A stretch of DNA of 64,000 bases from Candidatus Scalindua japonica (lineage in GTDB: Bacteria; Planctomycetota; Brocadiia; Brocadiales; Scalinduaceae), in the NCBI RefSeq assembly GCF_002443295.1, contig NZ_BAOS01000043.1:17778-81777 (forward strand), in the 5' to 3' direction. How positions within the stretch are numbered: position 1 is the first letter of the stretch; every line of letters begins with the position of its first letter. The notes beneath the pieces are model-generated. The model saw only the letters and a list, made by a program, of their open reading frames with translations. It was not told where the DNA came from and ran no database searches. Position numbers and translations under genes: made by a program. Below, one piece after another: positions 18,602-28,457 of the stretch.

Positions 18602-19357
18602 AGTTCAAATGTCGATATTGCATATAGTTTTAATTTGTATCATTTTCTTCTCAATTATTCCATTTTTTTTCAGTCGTGTCGGGTTAGGTTTTTGCGGATA
18701 CCATTTTTATCATATCAGAATTCCTTTATCGGGTATCCGGGTGGTTCGTTCAATCTGGATACCCGCTTAAAGCATGCCTCCCGGAATAGGTACCCGTTCA
18801 CGTCCGAACGGATTGCCGACCTGACTGCCGGGCTGGAATGAAAATTTTGGAGCATTAATTTGTAATACGCAAAAATCTAACCGGATGTTTCTGAGGTAAA
18901 CTGACTCATTTTTTCATGGTTGACAAATAAAGAGGTAGTAAATAAAATAACAGGGATTGCAATGCTTTGTGCTTGCAAGGGCAAACATTATTAAATGATT
19001 AACTCTGGTCTTGTCATATAACGGGGGTGTTGGTGTCGGGGAAAAGCCTTGACAGTAAATTACCCAGTTTTGGGCTTATCTGGGTAGCTTCGCCACCGAA
19101 CACCCCTTTTTGTTCGCTCGTTTTTGAGTTCATAGTATTGGAAATTCAAAAGTAAAGATTCTTCCCCGCCTGCCATTAGTCTGGCAGAGGTTGTTCCTTC
19201 CTCAGAATGACTTGCAGTAAGTATAATTCTGAATAGAGCGAAGCAGAATGAAAAATCTTATTTATCAATATATTTTGTATATTATCAAATCTTTAACCAC
19301 TCTTTAAAAGGCACTGTTTGTATTTTAAAAGTGCTTCACTACTTGTAGAAACTTCTC
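18602..19357. other. Gene-free stretch with decayed repeats and one strong hairpin
   Basis: About 750 bp without a convincing gene. The first part carries pieces of 'cgggtatccggg' and 'cccggaatagg' type repeats, and the last part a 'tcagaatgac/agcgaagcagaatg' relic. The notable item is the hairpin at 19023-19111, listed separately. Short open frames here lack ribosome sites and similarity. Confidence 0.5.
19023..19111 (+). ncRNA. Candidate structured RNA or terminator
   Basis: A long stem pairs GGGGTGTT (about 19024-19031) and the following GGTG with CACC and AACACCCC (about 19093-19106). Inside it TACCCAG and CTGGGTA form a second hairpin. The outer stem is followed at once by TTTTTG, as in a factor-independent terminator. 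The fold is more elaborate than a plain terminator. It matches no RNA family I know and is about 250 bp upstream of truA, so it could be a small RNA. Confidence 0.4.
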
Positions 19358-20088
19358 GTGAATAATATTAAACTCATTATCGAGTATGACGGTACGAATT
19401 ATGCTGGTTGGCAGCAGCAGATGAACGGAATTACAATCCATGAGAAACTCAGAAAGGCTATTGAGAGAGTTGTTAACGAAGAGATAGATCTTCATGGCTC
19501 TGGTAGGACGGATGCCGGTACCCATGCTATTGGCCAGGTTGCCAATTTTAAAACGAAATCAAATATTACCATCTATAATTTAGTACAGGCTATCAATACT
19601 TATCTTCCGAAAGATATCGTAGTCAAATCAGCGAAAAAAGTTCCTGATAAATTTCATTCCCGGTATAGCGCAAAATCCAAAATTTACCGTTACACTATTT
19701 TAAACAGGAAAAACAGAAATGCTATTGGCAGGGATTATTGTCTTCATTACAGTATGCATTTAGATGCTGAGAAGATGCAGAAAGCATCAAAGGCCCTGAT
19801 AGGCAAGCATGATTTCAGCGCATTTAAATCAAAATCAGAAGCTATCAGTAGTGTAAGGACTATAATAAGGCTGGAGATAAAAAAAAGGGAAACTTTTTGA
19901 CGTTTACTATAGAGGCCGACGGGTTTCTATACAAAATGGTCAGGTCAATTGTTGGCACGTTGATTGAAGTTGGCAGGGGGAAGATGACGCTAACAGAGTT
20001 TAAGAAGATCGTAAAATCCGGGGTCAGGGCAAAGGCGGGGAATACTGTTTCGGCAAATGGTTTGTGCCTTTTGAAGGTCAAGTATTAG
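19358..20088 (+). pseudogene. truA: tRNA pseudouridine synthase A, single frameshift
   Basis: TruA makes pseudouridine 38-40 in tRNA anticodon arms. The first frame (19358-19900) holds the N-terminus EYDGTNYAGWQQQ, the catalytic aspartate in GSGRTDAGTHA (D52) and about 175 correct residues. The remainder, TIEADGFLYKMVRSIVGTL to the end, is in another frame finishing at 20088. One extra A in the A8 run near 19878-19885 would restore a normal protein of about 243 residues. As truA is usually kept, a sequencing error or polymerase slippage at the run is as likely as a real loss. Confidence 0.9.
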
Positions 20089-20194
20089 CGGTACTGTTTG
20101 GGATACAGTTTTAGCTTGCTAATCAAGAAAGACATCTGTTAGAATCGATGGCCAATCAAAAAGTGAATCTTAATGGCGTTACAGTGAGGATAAT

Positions 20195-20518
20195 ATGACA
20201 ATTAGTATTCAGGATTTTTCTGAAATAGACTTAAGGGTAGCAGTGATAAAAGCGGTAGAAGAACACCCTAATGCGGACAAGCTATTGGTATTAAGGGTTG
20301 ACGCAGGGGATGGAGAGAAGCAGCTGGTGGCAGGCATAAAGAACCATTACAGTATGGAAGAACTTGTTGGCAGGAAAATAGTTGTTGTCAATAATCTTGC
20401 ACCTGCTGTTTTAAGAGGTGTTGAAAGCCAGGGTATGCTCCTTGCCGCAAGGGATGGTGATGATGTAGTACTGCTCACTACAGAGAAAGATGTTGGGCCC
20501 GGTTCCAGGGTCCAGTAA
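20195..20518 (+). CDS. Stand-alone tRNA-binding domain protein (MetG-beta/CsaA-like)
   Basis: A single OB-fold tRNA-binding domain of 107 residues with the hallmarks DLRVAVIKAVEEHPNADKL, QLVAGI and LRGVESQGMLLAA. It resembles the C-terminal dimerisation domain of methionyl-tRNA synthetase, the free Trbp111/CsaA proteins and the archaeal metG beta subunit. It may bind tRNA as a dimer and assist a MetRS lacking this domain, but metG is not in the window. It stands between two tRNA/rRNA modification genes. Confidence 0.85.
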   Translation: MTISIQDFSEIDLRVAVIKAVEEHPNADKLLVLRVDAGDGEKQLVAGIKNHYSMEELVGRKIVVVNNLAPAVLRGVESQGMLLAARDGDDVVLLTTEKDVGPGSRVQ

Positions 20519-20566
20519 AATAACTAGAATAGTGCGTATATTCTTAAGTTTTCTATATAATAAATC

Positions 20567-21289
20567 ATGGAAAGACTCCATAAATTCCTGGCACAGGCAG
20601 GTCTGGGTTCCAGGCGTAAATGTGAAAGCTTAATAGAATCAGGTCGAGTATCAATTGATGGTAAACGAGTAACAAAGCTTGGTCATATGATAGACCCGGG
20701 CAGGGACAATGTCTATTGTGACGGAGAACTCATAAAAAAGCAGAAAAAGATATATTTTCTTCTCAATAAACCACGGGGATATGTTTGTACAAATGTGGCG
20801 AAATCCAGAGATCCCAGGGCTATTGATTTGTTAAATCATATAGAGCAAAGGGTATATACAGTAGGCAGGCTGGATAAAGATAGTGAAGGGCTTATCATAA
20901 TAACTAACGATGGTGAACTGGCGAATCTGCTTTCCCATCCGAGGTATGGAATAGAGAAAACATATCAGGTAGTAGTAAAAGGAAGGGTTTCAGATCCGGC
21001 AATACGGGTTCTTAAACGAGGTGTCTGGATTTCTGAGGGTAAGGCAATGCCTGCCAGGGTGAAAATTATTTCCAGAAGATACAAGCACAGTGCTTTGGAG
21101 ATAGTGCTAAGAGAAGGTAAGAACAGAGAAATCAGACGTATTCTTGCTAAAATAGACCATCCGGTGATTTCACTGAAAAGAATTAAAATCGGGCCTTTGA
21201 AAATGCATTATAGTCTAAGGGTTGGAAAATACAGGGCATTAAGCAAAGAAGAGGTTAAGAGTTTGTACTCGCTTGCGGTTGTTAATTAG
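20567..21289 (+). CDS. rluB: rRNA pseudouridine synthase, RsuA/RluB family
   Basis: Converts a uridine of rRNA to pseudouridine; RluB acts on the 23S rRNA position 2605 helix. The 240 residues have an N-terminal S4 RNA-binding domain (about 1-55, RLHKFLAQAGLGSRRKCE), then the catalytic domain with GRLDKDSEGL (D103) and a C-terminal GKNREIRRILA. The order is typical of RsuA/RluB/RluE/RluF, and the RluB assignment is by overall similarity only. Confidence 0.88.
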   Translation: MERLHKFLAQAGLGSRRKCESLIESGRVSIDGKRVTKLGHMIDPGRDNVYCDGELIKKQKKIYFLLNKPRGYVCTNVAKSRDPRAIDLLNHIEQRVYTVGRLDKDSEGLIIITNDGELANLLSHPRYGIEKTYQVVVKGRVSDPAIRVLKRGVWISEGKAMPARVKIISRRYKHSALEIVLREGKNREIRRILAKIDHPVISLKRIKIGPLKMHYSLRVGKYRALSKEEVKSLYSLAVVN

Positions 21290-21391
21290 CACTTTAAGCG
21301 AACATTAATGATATGTCTGTAGGGTGTGCACTGCCCAGCGTACAGTCAGTTGATTAGTTTCTGTTACAAAAAGAAAAACGGAGAAATATAA

Positions 21392-22675
21392 ATGACGCAG
21401 TTGAAGCAGGCAAGGTTAAACAAAATCACGCCTGAGATGGAGAGGGTTGCACAGCTTGAAGACTGCGATGTCGAAACTTTAAGGTCAAACATAGCTGATG
21501 GAAAAGCCGTGATTCCATGCAATAAGAAGCATTCGATTAAGAAAATCTGTGGTGTCGGCAAAGACCTCAGAACTAAAGTAAACGCAAACATAGGCACATC
21601 GGCTGACTATCACGGAGTGGAAGAAGAGCTGGAAAAACTTCGTGCTGCTGAAGACGCACAGGCAGACACAGTTATGGACCTCAGCACGGGGGGTAATCTT
21701 CGTGAAATCAGACAGGAAATAATGAGAAACTGTTCGATTACCATAGGTAGCGTTCCGATATATGAAGCTGCGGTTGATGCTGTTAAACAGAAAAACTCTG
21801 TCAGAGATATGACCGCTACAAGTATGATTGATGCGATAAAGCGCCATTGCGAGGATGGAATTGACTATATTACAGTCCATTGCGGCGTCACACAGGGTGT
21901 TTTAAAACATCTGGTAGACGATAAAAGAATCTGTGGCGTCGTTAGCAGGGGTGGTTCTTTTCTTGTAGATTGGATATCTTCTCATAAGAAAGAGAATCCT
22001 CTTTATGAACAGTTTGATGAAATATTGGCAATTGCGTATGAATACGATGTAACCTTGAGCCTGGGTGACGCGTTGAGACCCGGTGCTTTAGCGGACGCGT
22101 TTGACAGAGCACAGGTATATGAATTAAACGTATTGGCGGAGCTTACTCAAAGAGCGTGGGATGCGGATGTGCAGGTGATAGTAGAAGGTCCCGGGCATGT
22201 TCCCCTGAATCAGATCCAATCTCAGATCCAGTTGCAGAAAGAACTTTGTAAAGGAGCACCATTTTACGTTCTTGGACCAATTGTAACAGATATCGCTCCG
22301 GGATACGATCATATCACCTCTGCAATAGGGGGGGCTATCGCGGCATCCGCTGGAGCTGATTTTCTATGTTATGTAACACCAACAGAGCATCTGGGGCTGC
22401 CAAAGCCTGAAGATGTGCATGATGGTGTGATTGCGGCGCGTATTGCAGCACATGCTGCTGATATTGCAAAAGGGATAAAATCTGCCTGGGAATGGGACAG
22501 GACGATGTCTCAACTAAGGAGAAAGCGTGACTGGGAAGGGCAATTTTCAACGTGTATTGATCCTGCACATGCAAGGAAAATAAGAGAAAAAGGCACGCCA
22601 CAGAATATCGACGTATGTTCAATGTGTGCTGAATTCTGTGTTTTTAAAGTGGCAGATGAAAGTCCAGATAATTAA
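21392..22675 (+). CDS. thiC: Phosphomethylpyrimidine synthase ThiC
   Basis: Radical SAM enzyme that turns aminoimidazole ribotide into HMP-phosphate for thiamine. The 427 residues lack the extra N-terminal domain of the longer ThiC forms. The cluster motif lies at the very C-terminus, CSMCAEFC (C409, C412, C417), characteristic of this non-canonical radical SAM family. GNLREIRQEI, RGGSFLVDW and EGPGHVPLNQI are the known conserved blocks. No thiamine riboswitch is seen in the 100 bp upstream. The downstream GATase gene starts within its last codons. Confidence 0.96.
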   Translation: MTQLKQARLNKITPEMERVAQLEDCDVETLRSNIADGKAVIPCNKKHSIKKICGVGKDLRTKVNANIGTSADYHGVEEELEKLRAAEDAQADTVMDLSTGGNLREIRQEIMRNCSITIGSVPIYEAAVDAVKQKNSVRDMTATSMIDAIKRHCEDGIDYITVHCGVTQGVLKHLVDDKRICGVVSRGGSFLVDWISSHKKENPLYEQFDEILAIAYEYDVTLSLGDALRPGALADAFDRAQVYELNVLAELTQRAWDADVQVIVEGPGHVPLNQIQSQIQLQKELCKGAPFYVLGPIVTDIAPGYDHITSAIGGAIAASAGADFLCYVTPTEHLGLPKPEDVHDGVIAARIAAHAADIAKGIKSAWEWDRTMSQLRRKRDWEGQFSTCIDPAHARKIREKGTPQNIDVCSMCAEFCVFKVADESPDN

Positions 22676-23357
22676 ACATATTGATATTGAGGGGCCTGGA
22701 ACTATAGGCGAATTCTTAAATGACGACGGCATCTCTTATGACGTAATAGACGTTTTCAACGGAGAAGCTTTACCGGATTCTCTTTCTGATACCTCTGCAG
22801 TTATTGTACTTGGTGGACCTATGAACGTATATGAAGAGGATAAACATCCGTTTCTAAAACAAGAAAATGAATATTTAAAAGAGGTTATAGAAAATAAGTT
22901 ACCGGCGTTAGGTTTTTGTCTTGGTGCTCAACTAATCGCAAAAGCAACGGGCGCATCAGTAAAGAAAAATCCTCAAAAAGAGATCGGTTGGTTTAACGTA
23001 TCTTTGACTGAGAGTGGTTTCGGTGACCCTCTGTTTCAAGGCTTTCATGGAGTGTTTGACGTATTTCAGTGGCATGGCGACACGTTTGATATTCCTGACG
23101 GGGCTGTTAGACTTGCCGAGTCAGATCTTTGTCCAAATCAGGCATACAGGGTAGGTAGTAACATTTATGGCCTGCAGTTTCACGTTGAAGTCACTGACGA
23201 AATGATTTATCAATGGATTGATGCTTATAGAGATGAGGTCGATTCATTAAAAGGTATTGTTGATCCTGACCGGATTATTGCTGATACAAAAATAAAATCT
23301 GAGAGTTACAAGGCACAGGCAAGGCTGTTTTGCTCAAACTTCGTTAAAATGATATAG
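22656..23357 (+). CDS. Class I glutamine amidotransferase (GMP synthase-like GATase)
   Basis: A stand-alone GATase of about 233 residues if started at the ATG at 22656, which overlaps the end of thiC by 20 bp. The nucleophile elbow GFCLGAQLIA holds the catalytic cysteine (C88) and LQFHVEV provides the His-Glu pair. The GGPMNVYEED loop is typical of the small YfeJ/GuaA-like group whose amine acceptor is usually unknown. Coupling to thiC may be coincidental. Confidence 0.85.
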   Translation: MKVQIIKHIDIEGPGTIGEFLNDDGISYDVIDVFNGEALPDSLSDTSAVIVLGGPMNVYEEDKHPFLKQENEYLKEVIENKLPALGFCLGAQLIAKATGASVKKNPQKEIGWFNVSLTESGFGDPLFQGFHGVFDVFQWHGDTFDIPDGAVRLAESDLCPNQAYRVGSNIYGLQFHVEVTDEMIYQWIDAYRDEVDSLKGIVDPDRIIADTKIKSESYKAQARLFCSNFVKMI

Positions 23358-23647
23358 TTTATTAGTAACTATTCGGTTTCAACCATTTTCCACTTGCTTT
23401 TAATATCCAACATTTCTACTATAAGCTGTTGTGTATATATTGTTTGCCGTACTATACAATTATGCGCATCGTTAGCCATTAAATAAAATCAGTACTCTTT
23501 CATTAATCTACAAATAATAAACCGTTGCTGAAATAGTGATGGATTTCATAAGGGTTGTTAACTGTTTTTATGATAACTCGATACCGGCAATATTTAAGAC
23601 AAGACACCTTGTTCTTTTTCTAATGATAATATAAGGAAGATCTATTT

Positions 23648-24847
23648 GTGGAAACTATACGAAATCTAGTGTTGAGCTGTCTGGATGAATTTTCTATTGA
23701 TGATGATAAGCTTATCGCTGAGCTTAATTGCATTATCGACAAATTTGGCGACGAGGTGTGTCCGGTTATTTTCAGTGTATTAACACATCTCGATTTAACG
23801 CCTGATCAGGCAAAAGATTATTGGAAACAGGTTGTCTCTCATAGAAAAAGCATGAGTGAATCACTGGGTTGGGGTGTCAACTTGAGAACCGCAATTTGTG
23901 ACTACTTTTGCACAATTAATAAATCCATGAAAAATCCTATAATAATTGAGATATGCGTCCTGGAAGATGCGCTATATTCTTTGAGATACGATAGCCTTAC
24001 GGGTCTTCATTCCCGACGTACTTTTGATGAAATATTTTTGCGTGAAACGGAACGTGCTAATCGGTATGGACAGGAGTTATCAATTTTGTTTTTTGATATT
24101 GATGATTTTAAAAAAGTAAATGATGCCTTTGGGCATTTGGCAGGTGATAGTGCCCTGGAGCATGTTGCGCGGATAGTTATTGGAGGAATACGAGCTATAG
24201 ATATTGCCGCACGATATGGGGGTGAAGAAATTGTAGTTATTCTTCCACAAACAGGAAAAGCTGATGCTTTTGTAGTGGGAGAGAGGATCCGTGAGAAGGT
24301 GGAAAATACAAAATTTGACTATAAAGGCCAGTTAATCAATTTGACAATTAGTGGAGGTGTGGCAACATTGCCAATAGATGCAACTGATGCAGAATGTCTA
24401 TTGAAAAATGCTGATATTGCTGTTTATAAAGCGAAAGAAGCAGGTAAGAATAACGTTGTAATTTACTCAGAGAACAGGCGACGTTTCATTCGAGTGGATT
24501 TTATCACTGACCTTCGCGTTAAGGAAGTCTATTCTGAAGAGAACATCGTTGCCGGTGAAACAAAAAGTTCAGACCTGAGTGCTGGAGGGCTTCTTTTTAA
24601 ATCGGACTATTCTATAGATATAGGCACTAAAGTACAACTTCAGATACCCACTGGTATATCTGATAACCCACTTTTAATTATCGGGACAGTTGTCCGTGTT
24701 GAGAAATTCAATTCCAATCAATTAGATATTGGGATTTCATTCATCGAAGTTGATAATGCCGTTAAGAACGATCTTTCAAAATATATCCGGAAATGTATAT
24801 GTGAGAAAAAAACATTAGACAAAAAAGTCAATAATAAGCAATTATAA
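23648..24847 (+). CDS. GGDEF diguanylate cyclase with C-terminal PilZ domain
   Basis: A protein of 399 residues starting with GTG after an AAGGAAGA site. An N-terminal helical region (1-105) of unknown type precedes a GGDEF domain with the active site RYGGEEI (GGEEI at 191-195) and an intact inhibitory I-site R182-A-I-D185. A PilZ domain follows, with RRRFIR (276-281) and DLSAGG (308-313), the two c-di-GMP-binding motifs. The protein can thus be expected both to make and to sense c-di-GMP. No membrane segment is visible. It is flanked by 290-bp and 200-bp gaps and appears monocistronic. Confidence 0.92.
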   Translation: METIRNLVLSCLDEFSIDDDKLIAELNCIIDKFGDEVCPVIFSVLTHLDLTPDQAKDYWKQVVSHRKSMSESLGWGVNLRTAICDYFCTINKSMKNPIIIEICVLEDALYSLRYDSLTGLHSRRTFDEIFLRETERANRYGQELSILFFDIDDFKKVNDAFGHLAGDSALEHVARIVIGGIRAIDIAARYGGEEIVVILPQTGKADAFVVGERIREKVENTKFDYKGQLINLTISGGVATLPIDATDAECLLKNADIAVYKAKEAGKNNVVIYSENRRRFIRVDFITDLRVKEVYSEENIVAGETKSSDLSAGGLLFKSDYSIDIGTKVQLQIPTGISDNPLLIIGTVVRVEKFNSNQLDIGISFIEVDNAVKNDLSKYIRKCICEKKTLDKKVNNKQL

Positions 24848-25044
24848 TCATTGACATTATGACTTGTCACATTTAGTATATTTGTGCAAAACATACACAT
24901 TTTTGTGATTGACGATAATATAATTACAACATTAAGAGATTTATTGATATATAAATGATGTTTAAATAAATAAGAGGAAAGAATTATCACAAATACAATT
25001 TGATGGTACTATTTTAACTTAATAAAGCATATCAGGAGGTTAAA

Positions 25045-25281
25045 ATGCCGTATGACAAAGAATTGGATAAATGTGTTTTCGCAAAATCCTGGGAAAATGA
25101 TCAAGAGAGATTGACTGCAAGTATTTTTTCCTATAATAAGGGAACCAAAAAACTGCAGCTTACCAGAGAGAACAAAAACAGTCAGGGGCAGCTCAGATTC
25201 GCTAAATTGGGGAGATTAACGAAAGATGAGATTGAAGCTCTTCTCCCATTAATTAATGAAGCCGCCAGTCATATGGATTAG
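25045..25281 (+). CDS. Small conserved-looking protein, 78 aa
   Basis: Preceded by an excellent Shine-Dalgarno (CAGGAGG, seven bases before ATG). The sequence is charged and soluble (CVFAKSWEN near the start, KLGRLTKDEIEALLPLIN near the end) without signal or membrane segment. No family was recognised. It follows the GGDEF-PilZ gene by about 200 bp, and a functional link is only a possibility. Confidence 0.65.
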   Translation: MPYDKELDKCVFAKSWENDQERLTASIFSYNKGTKKLQLTRENKNSQGQLRFAKLGRLTKDEIEALLPLINEAASHMD

Positions 25282-25698
25282 ATCTGAAAATTGATTAGCA
25301 AATTATTTACTAAAAAGCTTTACCTTGTCAAGGTCGGTTTATAGTGATAATCCATTAATGTGGTCATCTGGCAGGGGTAAAGTGTGACGGCGTTTAAACA
25401 GAGTTCTATTAAAGCCTTATTTGTTCTTCCCGTCAGTAGCGCAAGATGCTTGCCCGAAAAGTTACCTCGTCTGAACCAGAATGATTGTCGCCTGTCAGTG
25501 TTGGGTATGTCGGGGCAGGTAATCAAACTTATCATATCCAGGCAGATTTAACCTCGCTGATAGTGTTATAAACAAAATAAGCCAGGTGAAAAATATCACC
25601 ATTTGCCGGGAGTTGTCCGGTTCTGTAATATACAAAGAGGATAATTTTTTTTCTTACATAAATTGCCTATAAATTTCTGATTAAGTGAAAACTGAAAG
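25282..25698. other. Gene-free stretch with a GC-richer segment
   Basis: About 415 bp. Bases 25380-25540 are richer in GC than the surroundings and hold a 71-codon minus-strand frame with no ribosome site and no recognisable domain. This may be a relic of a repeat. The rest, up to the miaB start, is AT-rich. Confidence 0.4.
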
Positions 25699-27096
25699 AT
25701 GATTAGTGATCCAGAAGCTTTAAAAAACAATTTGCCGAGAGTGTTTATCAAGACCTTTGGCTGCCAGATGAATAAGCTGGACACGGAGTTGTCAATAAGT
25801 TCTCTTGTAAAAAAAGGTTACTCTTTTGCCGAAGATGAGAACGACGCGGATGTTATCCTCTTGAATACATGCAGTGTACGTGATAAGGCTGAACATAAAG
25901 TATACTCACAACTGGGAAGTTTGAGAGACCAAAAGGAAAAGAACCCGGCATTGATCCTGGGTGTCCTTGGCTGTATGGCTCAAAACGAGGGAGACAGGAT
26001 TTTCAAACGTATGCCTCATGTTGACCTTGTTTGCGGAACCAGGATGTTTTCCAGACTCCCAGAGTTACTTGGAGAAATCAGTGGAAACAACAGACAAATT
26101 CTGGCTATTGATGAAGACGGAGAGGTGAATTTCGACAGGTTGGTTACTCAGAGACAAAATCAACACAACGCTTTTGTATCCATTATGAGGGGCTGTGATA
26201 ATTACTGCTCTTATTGTATCGTACCGTACGTCAGAGGGCGAGAGTTTAGCCGGTCCGTTACAGACATTGTTGACGAGGTTAAGAAACTTGCAGATGATGG
26301 ATGTAAAGAGATTACGCTATTGGGCCAGAATGTAAACTCATATGGAAAAGGTTTGAAAGGGAAAGTTACTTTAGCTAGCCTGCTGAGAGAACTTGACCCA
26401 ATAGATGGTATAGAAAGAGTTCGTTTTGTTACCTCACATCCGAAGGACATGACTAAAGAGATTATAGAATCGGTTGGAGAGTTATCCACAGTTTGTGAAT
26501 ATTTACATATGCCGGTACAGTCAGGTTCAGATAAAATATTAAAAAAAATGAGACGGCAGTACTCTTCAGCACATTATAAAGGGCTTGTTGATATGGCAAA
26601 GTCAATGGTGCCCGGTATTAAGATTGCAAGTGATTTTATTGTAGGGTTTCCAGGTGAAACGGAAGAAGATTTTGAAGATACAGTGAGACTGTTTCATGAT
26701 GTTCGTTTTCAAAACAGTTTTATTTTCAAATACTCACCGAGGACAGGAACGGCAGCAACAGAATTGATTGATAGCGTGGATGAAGAAATAAAAAAGAGAA
26801 GAAATCATATATTGTTAGATTTACAGAAAAAAATAAGTACTGAAGAAAACAGAAAGATGCATGGAAAGTTTGTTGAGGTTATGGTGGAGGGCGGTAGTAA
26901 AACGAACGCGGGCAGATTAAGCGGAAGGACAAGGCAGAACCAGATTGTTGTATTTAACCTGCCTGAAGGAACTAAGCAAGCTGATGTCTCTGCTTCCCTG
27001 TCGGGAAAACTTGTCAATATTGAAATTGAAGATTCAACGGATTTAACTCTTTTTGGTGTTTTAAGAGATAGTCCCTTCAATAAAATGACTCATTAA
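25699..27096 (+). CDS. miaB: tRNA-2-methylthio-N6-dimethylallyladenosine synthase MiaB
   Basis: Methylthiolates i6A37 of tRNAs. The 465 residues show the UPF0004 N-terminal domain with the auxiliary cluster ligands C22 (FGCQMN), C58 (NTCSVRD) and C92 (GCMAQ), the radical SAM motif CDNYCSYC (C166, C170, C173), and a C-terminal TRAM domain. The gene is intact even though it contains an A8 run near 26539. Its 3' end overlaps the convergent phosphoglycerate mutase gene by 36 bp. Confidence 0.96.
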   Translation: MISDPEALKNNLPRVFIKTFGCQMNKLDTELSISSLVKKGYSFAEDENDADVILLNTCSVRDKAEHKVYSQLGSLRDQKEKNPALILGVLGCMAQNEGDRIFKRMPHVDLVCGTRMFSRLPELLGEISGNNRQILAIDEDGEVNFDRLVTQRQNQHNAFVSIMRGCDNYCSYCIVPYVRGREFSRSVTDIVDEVKKLADDGCKEITLLGQNVNSYGKGLKGKVTLASLLRELDPIDGIERVRFVTSHPKDMTKEIIESVGELSTVCEYLHMPVQSGSDKILKKMRRQYSSAHYKGLVDMAKSMVPGIKIASDFIVGFPGETEEDFEDTVRLFHDVRFQNSFIFKYSPRTGTAATELIDSVDEEIKKRRNHILLDLQKKISTEENRKMHGKFVEVMVEGGSKTNAGRLSGRTRQNQIVVFNLPEGTKQADVSASLSGKLVNIEIEDSTDLTLFGVLRDSPFNKMTH

Positions 27097-28257
27097 TTGA
27101 TACCCTTTTTTTACCCTCAATCCGGTCTGTTCCGCGTTTGATTCAGAGAATGTCAGTTTACTTTTGTTACCTGAAATAGAGCCATAAATGGCAAAAGGTA
27201 CCGGCTCTGAAGTGTGGGTGCGCTTGCTTATTGGTGTATAATGGTCTGGGAGGACTAGAATTCGAAAGTCATCATGCTTCTTCAGTGCGTCTAGAACAGG
27301 ACCGACGATTTTTTTATCAATATTTTCAATTGCCCGGATCTTTTCATGAGTATTTCCTTCGTGTCCCGCTTCATCCGGTGCTTCAATATGTATTAAAACC
27401 AGATCATGTGTCTCTATCGCTTTGATCGCATATTGTGCTTTCGCGTCATAGTCTGTGTCTAAATATGCAGTGGCTCCAGGCACATCTATAATGTTCCAAC
27501 CAATATAATTCGCCATGCCTTTTAATAAATCTACACCTGTTATGACTGCGCCAGAGATTCCATGTAACTCCTCAAAAGTTGCTAATGATGGACGCCGCCC
27601 CTGTCCCCACAACCAGATCATATTTGCCGGGTTTTCCCCGAGATCAATCCTGACTTTATTTACCTTATGATTTTCAAGTAACTGGTAAGAATTCTGCATT
27701 AAGTCCAGTAATACTTCACTACCCTTACCCTTCGGTAAATTTTGTGTTATTGGTTTACCTATGATATCGTGAGGGGGGGTGCAGTCAGCTTCTAGCTCAA
27801 CATCTCCGCTATAAACCATTAAATTTCTATAACTCTTTCCTGCATAGAATCTTACGTTTTTTCCTGTTGAGCTTTCATTAAGTATAGAGATGATAAGTTT
27901 TGCCTCATTGTCCGAAATATGACCAGCACTGAAGTCTTCCAGAATACCATCATTTGCCGTGATCAGGTTACAACGAACGGCCCAATCCTTTTCCCCCAGT
28001 TCGATACCCAGGCTTGCAGACTCAAGCGGTGCTCTACCCGTATAATAGACTTCCGGGTTGTAACCTAATACCGAAAGGCAAGCGATATCACTGCCTGGTT
28101 TAAATTTTTCAGGTACGGTATTAACGACACCTAAAATTCCATTAGATGATAAATCATCCATATTTGGTGTTCTAGCCGCTTCCAGAGGAGTTCTTCCATT
28201 GAGTCTCTCCAATTTATAATCGGCCATTCCATCCGGGATGATGATACAATATTTCAT
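27061..28257 (-). CDS. apgM: Archaeal-type cofactor-independent phosphoglycerate mutase
   Basis: Interconverts 3- and 2-phosphoglycerate. The 398 residues belong to the alkaline-phosphatase-fold aPGAM branch: IIPDGMADYK and GRTPLEAARTPNMD at the N-terminus, the phospho-acceptor serine and neighbours in GSDIACLSVLGY, YTGRAPLES, and the metal-binding HIEAPDEAGHEG and LPDHYTPI segments. The gene is divergent from pyrB across a 200-bp shared upstream region and convergent with miaB. Confidence 0.92.
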   Translation of the reverse strand: MKYCIIIPDGMADYKLERLNGRTPLEAARTPNMDDLSSNGILGVVNTVPEKFKPGSDIACLSVLGYNPEVYYTGRAPLESASLGIELGEKDWAVRCNLITANDGILEDFSAGHISDNEAKLIISILNESSTGKNVRFYAGKSYRNLMVYSGDVELEADCTPPHDIIGKPITQNLPKGKGSEVLLDLMQNSYQLLENHKVNKVRIDLGENPANMIWLWGQGRRPSLATFEELHGISGAVITGVDLLKGMANYIGWNIIDVPGATAYLDTDYDAKAQYAIKAIETHDLVLIHIEAPDEAGHEGNTHEKIRAIENIDKKIVGPVLDALKKHDDFRILVLPDHYTPISKRTHTSEPVPFAIYGSISGNKSKLTFSESNAEQTGLRVKKGYQLMSHFIEGTIS

Positions 28258-28457
28258 TAAATTTAACCTTTCTACATCCTTATTATTCTAAGATATTCAA
28301 TATAACAGACACCAGATATTATATCAATACAATTTGAGTGTAAATAACGGTAAAAACACTACTTGCCATTACCATTCATATGTTTTTTCCTTGTCATGTT
28401 AAATCCTCTCTGATAATATCAGGAGTTAAATATAAGCCAACAGGTTAATACCGAAGA

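Noticed and set aside
18596..18841. 81-codon plus-strand frame divergent from the WbsX-like gene
   Set aside because: It runs through decayed repeat sequence, lacks a ribosome site and resembles no protein.
21290..21391. Thiamine riboswitch upstream of thiC
   Set aside because: The 100-bp leader shows none of the conserved CTGAGA/ACCTGATC-type elements and is too short for the full aptamer.
25320..25535. 71-codon minus-strand frame in GC-richer DNA
   Set aside because: No ribosome site, no domain, and repeat-like surroundings; described only as a gene-free stretch.
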